Shown one piece after another: positions 26,026 through 36,590 of a DNA stretch of 64,000 nt. The notes below the pieces were generated by a model, which was not told the origin of the DNA, searched no databases, and saw nothing but the letters and a program-made list of their open reading frames with translations. The DNA comes from Halocynthiibacter sp049608145. GTDB taxonomy: Bacteria > Pseudomonadota > Alphaproteobacteria > Rhodobacterales > Rhodobacteraceae. Made by a program: the position numbers and the translations under genes. The stretch lies in the NCBI RefSeq assembly GCF_049608145.1, contig NZ_JBMYXF010000005.1, positions 31,224 through 95,223 on the forward strand. Reading direction: 5' to 3'. Every line of letters begins with the position of its first letter. Within the stretch, counting starts at the first letter, position 1.

Positions 26026-27312
26026 ATGTCCGAACTGATGAAATCTTGGGTTGAAAGCGCCAATTCTGCTGATTGTCCCTTTCCCCTGAACAACCTGCCG
26101 TATGGCGTGTTTACCACTGGCGACGAAGACCCGCGTTGCGGCGTTGCCATTGGGGATATGATCCTTGATGTGGCCTATCTGGAAGAAGAAGGCGTGATTG
26201 CCCTTGATGAAGATGGCGACGCGATGCTGGATCTGCCCTTTTGGAACGAAGTCATGGAGGCCGGTCGCGAGACCTGGGACGCCCTGCGCGCCCGCCTGAT
26301 CGACATCCTATCTGCAGATGGCGATACTGTTCTGCGCGATGACGCCGACATGCGCGCCCGTGCCTTTGTGGCGATTTCTGATGCAGAAATGCACCTGCCG
26401 TTTGTCGTGTCCGAATACACGGATTTCTACGCGGGTAAACAACACGCGCAAAACATGGGTGCGATCCTGCGAGGCTCCCCTGATTTACCTGCGAACTGGC
26501 TGCATATTCCAATCGGATATAATGGCCGCGCGTCGTCCGTTGTGGTGTCCGGCACCGATATTCACCGCCCGCTGGGTCAAAGCAAAGCGCCAGATGCGGA
26601 AATGCCGTCTTTTGGTCCATGTAAACGTCTTGATATCGAACTTGAGATGGGCGCGATTGTTGGTACATCTTCCGAGATGGGCCAACCGATCACCGTTGAT
26701 CAGGCCGATGATATGATCTTTGGCTATGTCTTGCTGAACGATTGGTCCGCGCGTGACATTCAGGGCTGGGAATACCAGCCGCTTGGCCCATTTCAGGGCA
26801 AGGCTTTTGGCACATCCATCAGCCCTTGGATTGTGACTTCCGCCGCGTTAGAACCTTTTCGTACGGAAACGCCCGCCCGCGATAAGGAACTTTTGCCTTA
26901 CCTGAAAGAAAGCAAACCGGGCCTGTTTGATATCGCGCTTGAGGTCACGATGCAGCCTGAAGGTGCCGACAAAGCGACCACCGTGGCGCAGACCAACTAC
27001 AGCCGCATGTATTATTCCGCAGCCCAGCAGCTGTGTCACCACGCCGTTGGTGGCGTGCCGATGAATGGCGGGGATCTGTTGGGATCCGGCACGATTTCCG
27101 GTCCAAATAAATCGGAATACGGATCCTTGATGGAACTGTCCTGGGCCGGTCGTGAACCCTTTACGCTTGATACCGGCGAGACGCGTACATTCATCGAAGA
27201 TGGTGACACGCTGACCCTGAAAGGGGCCGCCAAAGGCAATGGCTATCAGATCGGTTTCGGTGATTGTGAAGGCAAAATCTTGCCTGCGATCAAAGGTTTT
27301 CCGCAGGAATAG
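26026..27312 (+). CDS. fahA: Fumarylacetoacetase
   Basis: 428 residues, the usual bacterial length. The N-terminal SH3-like domain (NNLPYGVFTTGDEDPRCGVAIGD) and catalytic domain (DFYAGKQHAQNMG, then LDIELEMGAIVG and NDWSARDIQGWEYQPLGPFQGKAFGTSISPW) carry the Asp and Glu metal ligands and the His of the family. It splits fumarylacetoacetate into fumarate and acetoacetate, the last step of tyrosine and hydroxyphenylacetate breakdown. AAGGAAA lies eight bases before the ATG. Confidence 0.95.
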   Translation: MSELMKSWVESANSADCPFPLNNLPYGVFTTGDEDPRCGVAIGDMILDVAYLEEEGVIALDEDGDAMLDLPFWNEVMEAGRETWDALRARLIDILSADGDTVLRDDADMRARAFVAISDAEMHLPFVVSEYTDFYAGKQHAQNMGAILRGSPDLPANWLHIPIGYNGRASSVVVSGTDIHRPLGQSKAPDAEMPSFGPCKRLDIELEMGAIVGTSSEMGQPITVDQADDMIFGYVLLNDWSARDIQGWEYQPLGPFQGKAFGTSISPWIVTSAALEPFRTETPARDKELLPYLKESKPGLFDIALEVTMQPEGADKATTVAQTNYSRMYYSAAQQLCHHAVGGVPMNGGDLLGSGTISGPNKSEYGSLMELSWAGREPFTLDTGETRTFIEDGDTLTLKGAAKGNGYQIGFGDCEGKILPAIKGFPQE

Positions 27313-27318
27313 ACCCAC

Positions 27319-27687
27319 ATGAAGCTTCGCATTGACCATATCCAGCTTGCCATGCCGAAAGGTGAAGAGGCCCGTGCGCGTGCCTTCTGGCATGGTGTGT
27401 TGGGTCTTGTGGAGATCGAAAAACCCGCGTCCCTTCAGGGGCGTGGTGGGTGCTGGTTCCAACTGGACGGAACGGAAATCCACCTTGGCGTGGAGGATGC
27501 GTTTTGCGCTGCAAAAAAGGCACACCCTTGTTTTGTGGTGGATGATCTTGCGTCGGTTGAGGCCAAGATCAAAGCTGCTGGCCACGTCATTAAATCAGAT
27601 GCGCCGATTGCCGGGCGGGACCGTTTCTTTACGGAAGATCCCTTTGGCAATCGGCTTGAATTTATTGCGTTTGAGGTGGCGAAATGA
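27319..27687 (+). CDS. VOC (glyoxalase-fold) family protein
   Basis: 122 residues, six bases after fahA and so part of the homogentisate operon. Two beta-alpha-beta-beta-beta units are visible: IDHIQLAMPKGEEARARAFW with the first metal ligand His, GTEIHLGVED with the second His, and FTEDPFGNRLEFIAFE with the Glu. The fold covers ring-cleavage dioxygenases, glyoxalases and isomerases, so the function is open. A role in side-product removal or a ring intermediate of this pathway is inference. Confidence 0.85.
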   Translation: MKLRIDHIQLAMPKGEEARARAFWHGVLGLVEIEKPASLQGRGGCWFQLDGTEIHLGVEDAFCAAKKAHPCFVVDDLASVEAKIKAAGHVIKSDAPIAGRDRFFTEDPFGNRLEFIAFEVAK

Positions 27688-27689
27688 CC

Positions 27690-28265
27690 TTATTGGATCG
27701 GCGCAATCGCCGCCTGCCAGTCTTTCACGACCTCAAGCGGATATGTCAGCATCATCACGTTCAGCGCCAAACCGTCGCGGATCATGAACATGGTGAAAAC
27801 CTCGAATCCGATCACGATCAGCAGGCTTGCCCAGATCGGCAGACGTTTTGCCAACCAAAACCCAAGGATCATCGCGCCAATATCCGCCATGGAATTGACA
27901 ACACTGTCCCCGAAATAATCGAGCGAAATCGTGACCGTGCGATAATGTTCAATCACGGCGGTGGTGTTTTCGGAAATCTCCCAAGCGGCCTCAATCAGGG
28001 TGGCAATCAGCAGACGCCAGCCAAGGGGCATACGGCGGGCGACAAGCCACAAGAAACCAAAGAAGATAAAGCCGTGGATCAGATGGCTGGGCGTGTACCA
28101 GTCGGTCAGGTGCTGGGATCCTTCAGAACTGAAGGTTTTACCCCACCAAAGTTTAACGGAGCCACATTTACAAATCGGCTCTCGCCCCATCCACAAAAGG
28201 ATGGCGGCGGTGGCCAGAACAACAAGGGCGGTGAGAAGCAGGGGAATATGTTTTTTCTGTATCAT
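27690..28265 (-). CDS. DUF2585 family membrane protein
   Basis: 191 residues from ATG 28265; a TTG four codons upstream is less likely. The protein has about five membrane segments. It shows the conserved periplasmic stretch GREPICKCGSVKLWWG with two Cys, the HLTDWYTPSHLIHGF block, and EISENTTAVIEHYRTVTISLDYFGDSVVNS, which define DUF2585 (UPF0314). The acidic and His residues in the membrane suggest an enzyme, but function is unknown. It is convergent with the VOC gene, with two bases between stops. Confidence 0.85.
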   Translation of the reverse strand: MIQKKHIPLLLTALVVLATAAILLWMGREPICKCGSVKLWWGKTFSSEGSQHLTDWYTPSHLIHGFIFFGFLWLVARRMPLGWRLLIATLIEAAWEISENTTAVIEHYRTVTISLDYFGDSVVNSMADIGAMILGFWLAKRLPIWASLLIVIGFEVFTMFMIRDGLALNVMMLTYPLEVVKDWQAAIAPIQ

Positions 28266-28317
28266 GGCGTCAATCAATCACATGACCGAACGGTTGTAAA
28301 ATAAGGAAATCCATACC

Positions 28318-29268
28318 ATGGCAAAAGCATTCGCATCCCAAGGGGACATGGAAGACAAGAACATCAGCTTCACTGAAATCGGTGACGGGCTTTATGCGTT
28401 TACCGCCGAAGGAGACCCTAATTCAGGCGTTATCATCGGTGATGAAAGCGTCATGATCATCGAAGCACAGGCAACTCCACGTCTGGCAAGTAAGGTGATC
28501 GAAGAGGTTCGCAAGATCACTGACAAGCCGATTTCACATCTTGTTCTAACCCATTATCACGCTGTGCGCGTGTTGGGCGCGTCTGAATTTAACGCGCCAC
28601 AAATCATCATGTCTGAAGATGCGCGTTCCATGGTTGTTGAACGTGGTCAGGAAGATTGGGACAGCGAATTTCAACGTTTCCCACGTCTGTTTCAGGGGCA
28701 TGAAAGCATCCCTGGGCTGACCTGGCCGACCACCACTTTTGACGGCATGATGACCGTTTATCTTGGCAAGCGCCGCGTTGATATCATGCAGCTTGGCCGC
28801 GCACATACCGCTGGCGACGCCGTTGTTTGGGTGCCGGATGCTGAGGTGATGTTCACGGGTGACATCGTTGAATACCATTCCGCTTGTTATTGTGGTGACG
28901 GTCACTTTGCCGATTGGGGCGACACACTTGATAACATTGCGTCGTTTGATCCGGTCTGTATTGCCCCTGGTCGCGGAGATGCGCTGGTCGGTCGTGAGAT
29001 GGTCGAAGCCGCGATCGAGAACACCCGTGATTTTGTGGAAAGCACCTATCGCCCGGCTGCAAAAGTTGCTGCGCGTGGTGGTTCCCTAAAGGAAGCATGG
29101 GATGCGGTGCGCGCCGAATGTGACCCTAAATTTGCAGAATACGCGATTTATGAACACTGCTTGCCCTTTAACGTGGCCCGCGCATTTGACGAAGCCCGCG
29201 GCATTGACACCCCTCGCATTTGGACCGCGCAACGCGATCTGGACATGTGGGCAGATCTGCAAAGCTAA
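28318..29268 (+). CDS. Metallo-beta-lactamase-fold protein with one metal site lost
   Basis: 316 residues. The fold is clear, but the signature HxHxDH reads HYHAVR (79-84), so the Asp and second His are Val and Arg. The last-strand PGHG reads PGRG (Arg219). His79, His81, His163 (LGRAHTAGD) and Asp182 (FTGDIVE) remain. Known geometry says this keeps the first zinc site and removes all three ligands of the second. It may bind one metal or act on an unusual substrate. It lies 79 bases before a flavin monooxygenase gene in the aromatic island. It is not a candidate antibiotic-resistance enzyme. Confidence 0.85.
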   Translation: MAKAFASQGDMEDKNISFTEIGDGLYAFTAEGDPNSGVIIGDESVMIIEAQATPRLASKVIEEVRKITDKPISHLVLTHYHAVRVLGASEFNAPQIIMSEDARSMVVERGQEDWDSEFQRFPRLFQGHESIPGLTWPTTTFDGMMTVYLGKRRVDIMQLGRAHTAGDAVVWVPDAEVMFTGDIVEYHSACYCGDGHFADWGDTLDNIASFDPVCIAPGRGDALVGREMVEAAIENTRDFVESTYRPAAKVAARGGSLKEAWDAVRAECDPKFAEYAIYEHCLPFNVARAFDEARGIDTPRIWTAQRDLDMWADLQS

Positions 29269-29275
29269 GCCACTC

Positions 29276-29327
29276 TTCGTTGCCTTGCGGATGCGTTTCA
29301 TTTGATGGGCGCCTGCAAGGCAACGAA
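29276..29327. promoter_or_regulatory. 13-bp inverted repeat between the MBL gene and the monooxygenase gene
   Basis: TTCGTTGCCTTGC (29276-29288) and GCAAGGCAACGAA (29315-29327) are perfectly complementary across a 26-base loop. The transcript could form a stable hairpin that uncouples or protects the segments. Each arm also contains TCGTTGC, the half-site of the hmgA operator, so protein binding and DNA looping are an alternative. Confidence 0.5.
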
Positions 29328-29347
29328 AAGACACGCCGGAGAGAGAC

Positions 29348-30934
29348 ATGACAAAGATATTTGAGAAACCACTGTACCCATATGAACGCAGCCCGGATCA
29401 GGATGCGATCACGCCTGTCCGTCATAAGGTTGTTGTTATTGGCGCTGGCCCTGTTGGCCTTGCTGCCGCGATTGATCTGGCACAGCATGGCATTCCCGTG
29501 GTTGTGGTGGATGAGAATGACAAAGTCTCTCACGGATCCCGCGCTATCTGTTTTTCCAAACGCATGTTGGAAATCTCCGATCGGCTGGGCATTGGCGATC
29601 GTTTGGTTAAAAAGGGTGTGACTTGGAATAAAGGCCGGGTCTTTAACGGCGAAGACGAAACTTATGCGTTTGATCTGCTGCCTGAAACCGGTCACAAACG
29701 CCCGGCTTTCATTAACTTGCAACAATATTACCTTGAAGAATATCTGGTTGATCGGGTGCGTGCATTACAGGCCGAAGGCGCGGATATTGAATTGCGCGGT
29801 GGCAATAAAGTGTCTGCCATCGGAACGCATGAAACCCATGTTTCCCTTGAAATAGACACTGTTGAAGGCCCCTATAACCTTGAGGCAGATTGGCTGATCC
29901 CCTGCGATGGCGCTGGTTCCCCGACACGTCGAATGCTGGGGTGTGATTTTGGTGGGCGGGTGTTTGAAGACAATTTTTTGATCGCGGATGTGATCATGGA
30001 GGCAGACTTTCCAACCGAACGCTGGTTTTGGTTTGATCCCCCCTTTAACAAAGGTCAGTCCGCGCTTCTGCACAAGCAACCGGATGACGTCTGGCGTATT
30101 GATTTACAGCTAGGCTGGGATATCGACCGCGAAGAAGAAATGCGACCGGCGAATGTTATCCCGCGCCTTGAAGCGATGCTTGGCAAGGATACGAAATTCC
30201 AGCTGGAATGGGTGTCAGTTTACACCTTCCAGTGTCGCCGTATGGATCGGTTCCGTCATGGCCGGGTGTTGTTCGCGGGGGATGCCGCGCATCAAGTTAG
30301 CCCGTTTGGCGCGCGTGGCGCGAACTCTGGCCTGCAGGATACGGATAATCTATGTTGGAAGCTTGCCGCTGTAATCAACGGCGACGCGCCGGACAGCCTG
30401 CTTGATACCTACAACGATGAACGGGTCGAAGCTGCGGATGAAAACATTCTGAATTCCAGTCGGTCCACCGATTTCATTACACCCAAATCGGGGATGTCCC
30501 GTATTTTTCGGGATGCAGTGTTGGATCTGGCGCAAAACAATGAATTTGCCCGCCCTCTGGTGAATTCTGGACGACTGTCTGTTCCGGCGATCCATGACCA
30601 ATCGCCACTGAATTCCCCTGAAACAGGGTCTTTCCCCGCCCGGACGCGTCCGGGATCTTCTGCGGCGGATGCGCCGACTGATGCGGGTTGGTTGTTGGAT
30701 CGAATTGGCGGAGAGTTCGCCGTGATGACGGCAGGTTTTGCGGCACCTGAAGTGCCCGAAGGCGTGAAGCAGATCCATATCGCGAACCCGTCACCGGAAC
30801 TAAAAGAACGATACATGGGGGATGCAGGTGGGGTGACCGTCTTGTTCCGCCCGGATCAACATATTGCGGCGCGTTGGGCAGCACCGTCAGCCACTGATAT
30901 TTCTGCAGCGATCCAACGCGCGAAAGGAGCATAA
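29348..30934 (+). CDS. FAD-dependent aromatic monooxygenase (MhaA-like)
   Basis: 528 residues. The FAD fold is defined by VIGAGPVGLAAA (31-42), the DG motif in CDGAGSPTRRMLG (187-188) and GDAAHQVSPFGARGANSG (311-328). This is the PHBH/MhpA class of flavoprotein hydroxylases, which use NAD(P)H and O2 to hydroxylate phenols. Three bases after its stop lies a 63-residue DUF2783 gene. A flavoprotein plus a tiny coupling protein is the make-up reported for 3-hydroxyphenylacetate 6-hydroxylase MhaAB of Pseudomonas putida, which forms homogentisate. The upstream hmgA operon fits that product. Substrate assignment remains inference; 4-hydroxyphenylacetate or a hydroxybenzoate is possible. Confidence 0.86.
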   Translation: MTKIFEKPLYPYERSPDQDAITPVRHKVVVIGAGPVGLAAAIDLAQHGIPVVVVDENDKVSHGSRAICFSKRMLEISDRLGIGDRLVKKGVTWNKGRVFNGEDETYAFDLLPETGHKRPAFINLQQYYLEEYLVDRVRALQAEGADIELRGGNKVSAIGTHETHVSLEIDTVEGPYNLEADWLIPCDGAGSPTRRMLGCDFGGRVFEDNFLIADVIMEADFPTERWFWFDPPFNKGQSALLHKQPDDVWRIDLQLGWDIDREEEMRPANVIPRLEAMLGKDTKFQLEWVSVYTFQCRRMDRFRHGRVLFAGDAAHQVSPFGARGANSGLQDTDNLCWKLAAVINGDAPDSLLDTYNDERVEAADENILNSSRSTDFITPKSGMSRIFRDAVLDLAQNNEFARPLVNSGRLSVPAIHDQSPLNSPETGSFPARTRPGSSAADAPTDAGWLLDRIGGEFAVMTAGFAAPEVPEGVKQIHIANPSPELKERYMGDAGGVTVLFRPDQHIAARWAAPSATDISAAIQRAKGA

Positions 30935-30937
30935 GAC

Positions 30938-31129
30938 ATGCTGAACACCAAAGCCAATATCGCCGATTATGATGGGTTTTATGCACAATTGATCGAAGCC
31001 CATGATGGCTTGGACGATGCTGAATCTCAGGCGCTGAACGCGCGCCTGATCCTGGTACTTGCCAATCACATTGGCGAAAATCAGGTGTTGTCAGAGGCGA
31101 TTGAACTGGCAAAAACAGGCTCTAAATAG
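30938..31129 (+). CDS. DUF2783 small protein, candidate coupling subunit (MhaB-like)
   Basis: 63 residues, acidic and predicted mostly helical (IADYDGFYAQLIEAHDGLDD). AAAGGAG precedes the ATG, and only three bases separate it from the monooxygenase stop. DUF2783 proteins are regularly found right after such flavoprotein hydroxylases. Its size matches the small MhaB component described for 3-hydroxyphenylacetate hydroxylation, so it likely binds the flavoprotein and improves coupling of NAD(P)H use to hydroxylation. That equivalence is my inference. Confidence 0.82.
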   Translation: MLNTKANIADYDGFYAQLIEAHDGLDDAESQALNARLILVLANHIGENQVLSEAIELAKTGSK

Positions 31130-31163
31130 CGGCATTTGCCTATTTCGAGATTTCCTTTACCTT

Positions 31164-31193
31164 CATGGGCAGAGATGTAATTCTCTGCCCATG
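31164..31193 (+). promoter_or_regulatory. Hairpin containing the start codon of the pentapeptide-like gene
   Basis: CATGGGCAGAGA (31164-31175) and TCTCTGCCCATG (31182-31193) form a perfect 12-bp stem with a six-base loop. The second arm ends in the ATG of the next gene, and no purine-rich Shine-Dalgarno precedes that ATG. It may be a terminator of the aromatic operon (AGTTTTG follows) or a translational lock. Confidence 0.55.
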
Positions 31194-32750
31194 AGTTTTG
31201 AGACATTTCAACCGATCTCCCCTGCGGAAACCCGCCTGTTGGATGGGCTTTCCTATCCCGAACGCACGGTTTTTGCGGGCGGTGAATTACCTGAAAAAAG
31301 TGAGGAAGATTGCCTGATCCGGGCAGAGTTTTTGCGCGCCGTTCTATTAGATCCAGACACAAGGGTGGACGCCAAAGGAATCCGTCTGCGCGGGGCCTGG
31401 GTTAAGGGCGCGCTGGATTTGCAGGGGGCGTCACTGCCTTTTGATCTGACCTTTTCCAGCTGCCATTTCTCAGATGATCTAAACCTTGTGAATGCGCAGT
31501 TGCGTGGTGTGCATTTCTCGGCGTGTCATTTGACGGGTATTTCGGCTGATAACACCCGGTTTTCGGGGTCGCTTTATTTGCGGGGGGACAGTCGTGTCGA
31601 GGGGGAGGTCGCCCTTGCCGGTGCGCGGATCGAAGGGGATCTGCAATTTTGCGGCCTTCGGATCGAAAGCCAGGGGCAAGATGCAATTTTTGCCCCAGGG
31701 TTACGTGTGGACGGATCGCTATATTTGGGCAATTACCCTTATTCAGACACTGATTCCGCCCTGTTTTGCGACGGTGCAATTTTCCTGTCTTCGGCCCGGG
31801 TCACCCATGATGTATTTATTACCCGTACGTCAATTTCACGCATGGATGAGACAAGTAATGCAGTCTTTGGCGCAACCGAAGAACATGGGGCAGCCATCGC
31901 ACTGTCGCTGGCGCGTGCCCATGTGCATGGGATCCTCTATCTTTCTGACAATCAGATCAGTTCCGGTATTGTGAACCTTGCAGGGGCGCAGGTGGCACGT
32001 CTGCGGGATGAACCGGCGGGGCCGGGGGCGTCGTATCCATTGCGTCTGGATGGTTTCATATATTCGGATTTCTCGCGGCACACGGATACATCAGTTTATG
32101 CGCGGCTTGACTGGCTGGCGCGACGCCCAGAGGACATGCCATTTTCTGCGCAACCCTATGAACACCTGGCGTCTATCCTGTCGACCCTTGGTCATCGCAG
32201 TGATGCAAAGACGGTCTTAATGCATAAAGAACGACTGCTGCGGGCGGAAAACAGAAGGTTAATGCACGGCAGCGGGTCATGGCTTAAATATGCGATTTCA
32301 GTCGCAACAGAGCCTGTTTTGAGGTTTACAGTCGGGTACGGTTATCGTCCGGCACGGGCTTTGTTTATCTCGACCCTGCTGATCCTGTTCTTGGGCTGGT
32401 ATTTTGGAAAAACTTGGGATGCAGGCGATATGGCACCTGATGCAGCGCCCTTGTTGGTGTCTGCGGGCTGGGTGTCTGCGACGGAAACACATGCGGATAA
32501 TCCGGCGGCTTTCTGGTCGGCCCCTGGACAGGCCGGACAAGATTATGAGACATTCCATCCCTTCGCCTATGCCGCGGATTTGATGGTGCCGATTATTAAT
32601 CTGGGTCAGGAGAGCGCTTGGGCCCCATCCACATCGCGCAGCCCTTGGGGTTGGCACGGTTGGTGGATCCGCTGGTTTGCAAAACTGGCCGGCTGGGTGA
32701 TCACTGCTTTGGCAGCGGGTGCGTTGACGGGCATGATCCGCAACGACTAG
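31191..32750 (+). CDS. Membrane-anchored pentapeptide-like beta-helix protein
   Basis: 519 residues from ATG 31191. The first 300 residues show repeated short turns of the type GAxLxxxLxFxxCxF (LDLQGASLPFDLTFSSCHF, LNLVNAQLRGVHFSACHL, LYLRGDSRVEGEVALAGARI), giving a pentapeptide-like right-handed beta-helix. A helical linker (residues 330-375) is followed by two to three membrane segments (LFISTLLILFLGWYFG near 395 and AGWVITALAAGALTG at the end) with a Trp-rich periplasmic loop between. The beta-helix would be cytoplasmic. Function unknown. The start lies in a hairpin, so translation may be regulated. Confidence 0.75.
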   Translation: MSFETFQPISPAETRLLDGLSYPERTVFAGGELPEKSEEDCLIRAEFLRAVLLDPDTRVDAKGIRLRGAWVKGALDLQGASLPFDLTFSSCHFSDDLNLVNAQLRGVHFSACHLTGISADNTRFSGSLYLRGDSRVEGEVALAGARIEGDLQFCGLRIESQGQDAIFAPGLRVDGSLYLGNYPYSDTDSALFCDGAIFLSSARVTHDVFITRTSISRMDETSNAVFGATEEHGAAIALSLARAHVHGILYLSDNQISSGIVNLAGAQVARLRDEPAGPGASYPLRLDGFIYSDFSRHTDTSVYARLDWLARRPEDMPFSAQPYEHLASILSTLGHRSDAKTVLMHKERLLRAENRRLMHGSGSWLKYAISVATEPVLRFTVGYGYRPARALFISTLLILFLGWYFGKTWDAGDMAPDAAPLLVSAGWVSATETHADNPAAFWSAPGQAGQDYETFHPFAYAADLMVPIINLGQESAWAPSTSRSPWGWHGWWIRWFAKLAGWVITALAAGALTGMIRND

Positions 32751-32798
32751 GGACGATTTCAGTGGAAAATGCGTGTTTCAGGACGTCCTGAAGAAAGG

Positions 32799-32835
32799 CC
32801 CGGCCGCAGAGTGAACTGCGGCCGGGTTTGTTTTT
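32799..32835 (+). terminator. Bidirectional terminator between the pentapeptide-like gene and acnB
   Basis: CCCGGCCGCAG (32799-32809) and CTGCGGCCGGG (32816-32826) form an 11-bp GC stem with a six-base loop, followed by TTTGTTTTT on the plus strand. On the minus strand the same stem is followed by CCTTTCTTC, so it probably serves both convergent genes. Confidence 0.85.
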
Positions 32836-32836
32836 A

Positions 32837-35626
<2,790 letters not shown>

Positions 35627-35715
35627 GATGTTTCCGGCGCTGTTATTAACAGGAATAGCCCGATACCGGTCTCAGAATCGTCTCTGGCGGGCCGGTCAGG
35701 CTTGCTGTATGCGAT

Positions 35716-35743
35716 TGTATACATTGCACCGGTGGGGCGCAAG
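35716..35743 (-). promoter_or_regulatory. Candidate acnB promoter
   Basis: On the minus strand CTTGCG (complement of 35738-35743) and TATACA (complement of 35716-35721) are 16 bases apart, about 90 bases before the acnB start. The -10 box is good and the -35 box weak. Confidence 0.35.
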
Positions 35744-35762
35744 GTGTTTCAGTTTGTTACTC

Positions 35763-35781
35763 TGAAAATTGGAAATGTTCA
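35763..35781. promoter_or_regulatory. Inverted repeat upstream of the acnB promoter
   Basis: TGAAAATTGGAAATGTTCA is an interrupted palindrome: TGAA and TTCA outside, ATT and AAT inside, in the same register. It ends about 20 bases upstream of the proposed -35 box, a normal place for an activator or redox/iron regulator. I cannot match it to a named motif. Confidence 0.3.
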
Positions 35782-35849
35782 CTCAATAATTCGTGAATAC
35801 TTTATGCCAATTGTAAATCGGCGAAGTTTTTCCGATTTTGCACCTGCAA

Positions 35850-36581
35850 TCACATCGGTGGTATGGCAACACGCCCAGAATCCGTCAACAGCCAGGCATC
35901 CCGCCCTTCGATTACAATCGTAGATAGGTCATTTCCCCAACCGGCACCTGAATCGATGTTGATCCGGTTGCCATAGTGGGTTGCCGCATCAACAGGCGTA
36001 TGCCCGTGAACGACCAACGCGCCATGATCGTCTGTAGCATTGTGAAAATCACCACGGATCCAGATCAAGTCATCTTCAATCTGTTGATCAAGGGCAATGC
36101 CGGGTCTGACGCCGGCGTGGGCGAAAAACACATCCCCATGGCGGTAATAGTTTGGCATCGCGTTCAGGAAATCAATGTGGTCATCCGGGATTACATCGCG
36201 GGCCTGGGTCAGCATTTCAGAAACCGGGACCGTGGTATCTACACCATAAGACGCAAGTGTTGCCCGCCCGCCGATCCTGTCATGTAGCCAGTGATAATCC
36301 GGTTTCATATTTGGATCGTGCCGGTTTGGATTTTCCAGCCACCACAACATCTGGCGGTCATGGTTGCCAAGGAGCGTGACCCAGGGTTCGCCCCGGATCA
36401 CGCCTTCAATCATAAATTCGATCACGCCCTTAGAATCGGGACCGCGATCAACAAGGTCGCCGATCTGCACCACCGGTGCTTTGGGGTCATCCATATGGGC
36501 ACGATCTGCTGCAATCAACGCCATGGCTGATTGCAGTTTGTCGAGGTGCCCGTGCACATCCCCAATCGCGTAGTGGCGCAT
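35850..36581 (-). CDS. PPP-family metallophosphoesterase
   Basis: 243 residues from ATG 36581, chosen because AAGGA lies six bases upstream; a TTG two codons earlier is less likely. The metallophosphoesterase motifs GDVHGH, GDLVDRGPDS and GNHDRQ occur in order, followed by HAGVRPG and VHGHTP, which mark the PPP branch (Ser/Thr phosphatases and symmetrical Ap4A hydrolases). It begins nine bases after the serA stop, so it is the third gene of serC-serA. That suggests a phosphatase linked to serine metabolism, though the substrate is unknown. Confidence 0.87.
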   Translation of the reverse strand: MRHYAIGDVHGHLDKLQSAMALIAADRAHMDDPKAPVVQIGDLVDRGPDSKGVIEFMIEGVIRGEPWVTLLGNHDRQMLWWLENPNRHDPNMKPDYHWLHDRIGGRATLASYGVDTTVPVSEMLTQARDVIPDDHIDFLNAMPNYYRHGDVFFAHAGVRPGIALDQQIEDDLIWIRGDFHNATDDHGALVVHGHTPVDAATHYGNRINIDSGAGWGNDLSTIVIEGRDAWLLTDSGRVAIPPM

Positions 36582-36590
36582 GACCAATCC

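Noticed and set aside
28318..29268. Beta-lactamase resistance gene
   Set aside because: Only the fold is shared; the second zinc site is absent and the neighbours are aromatic degradation genes.
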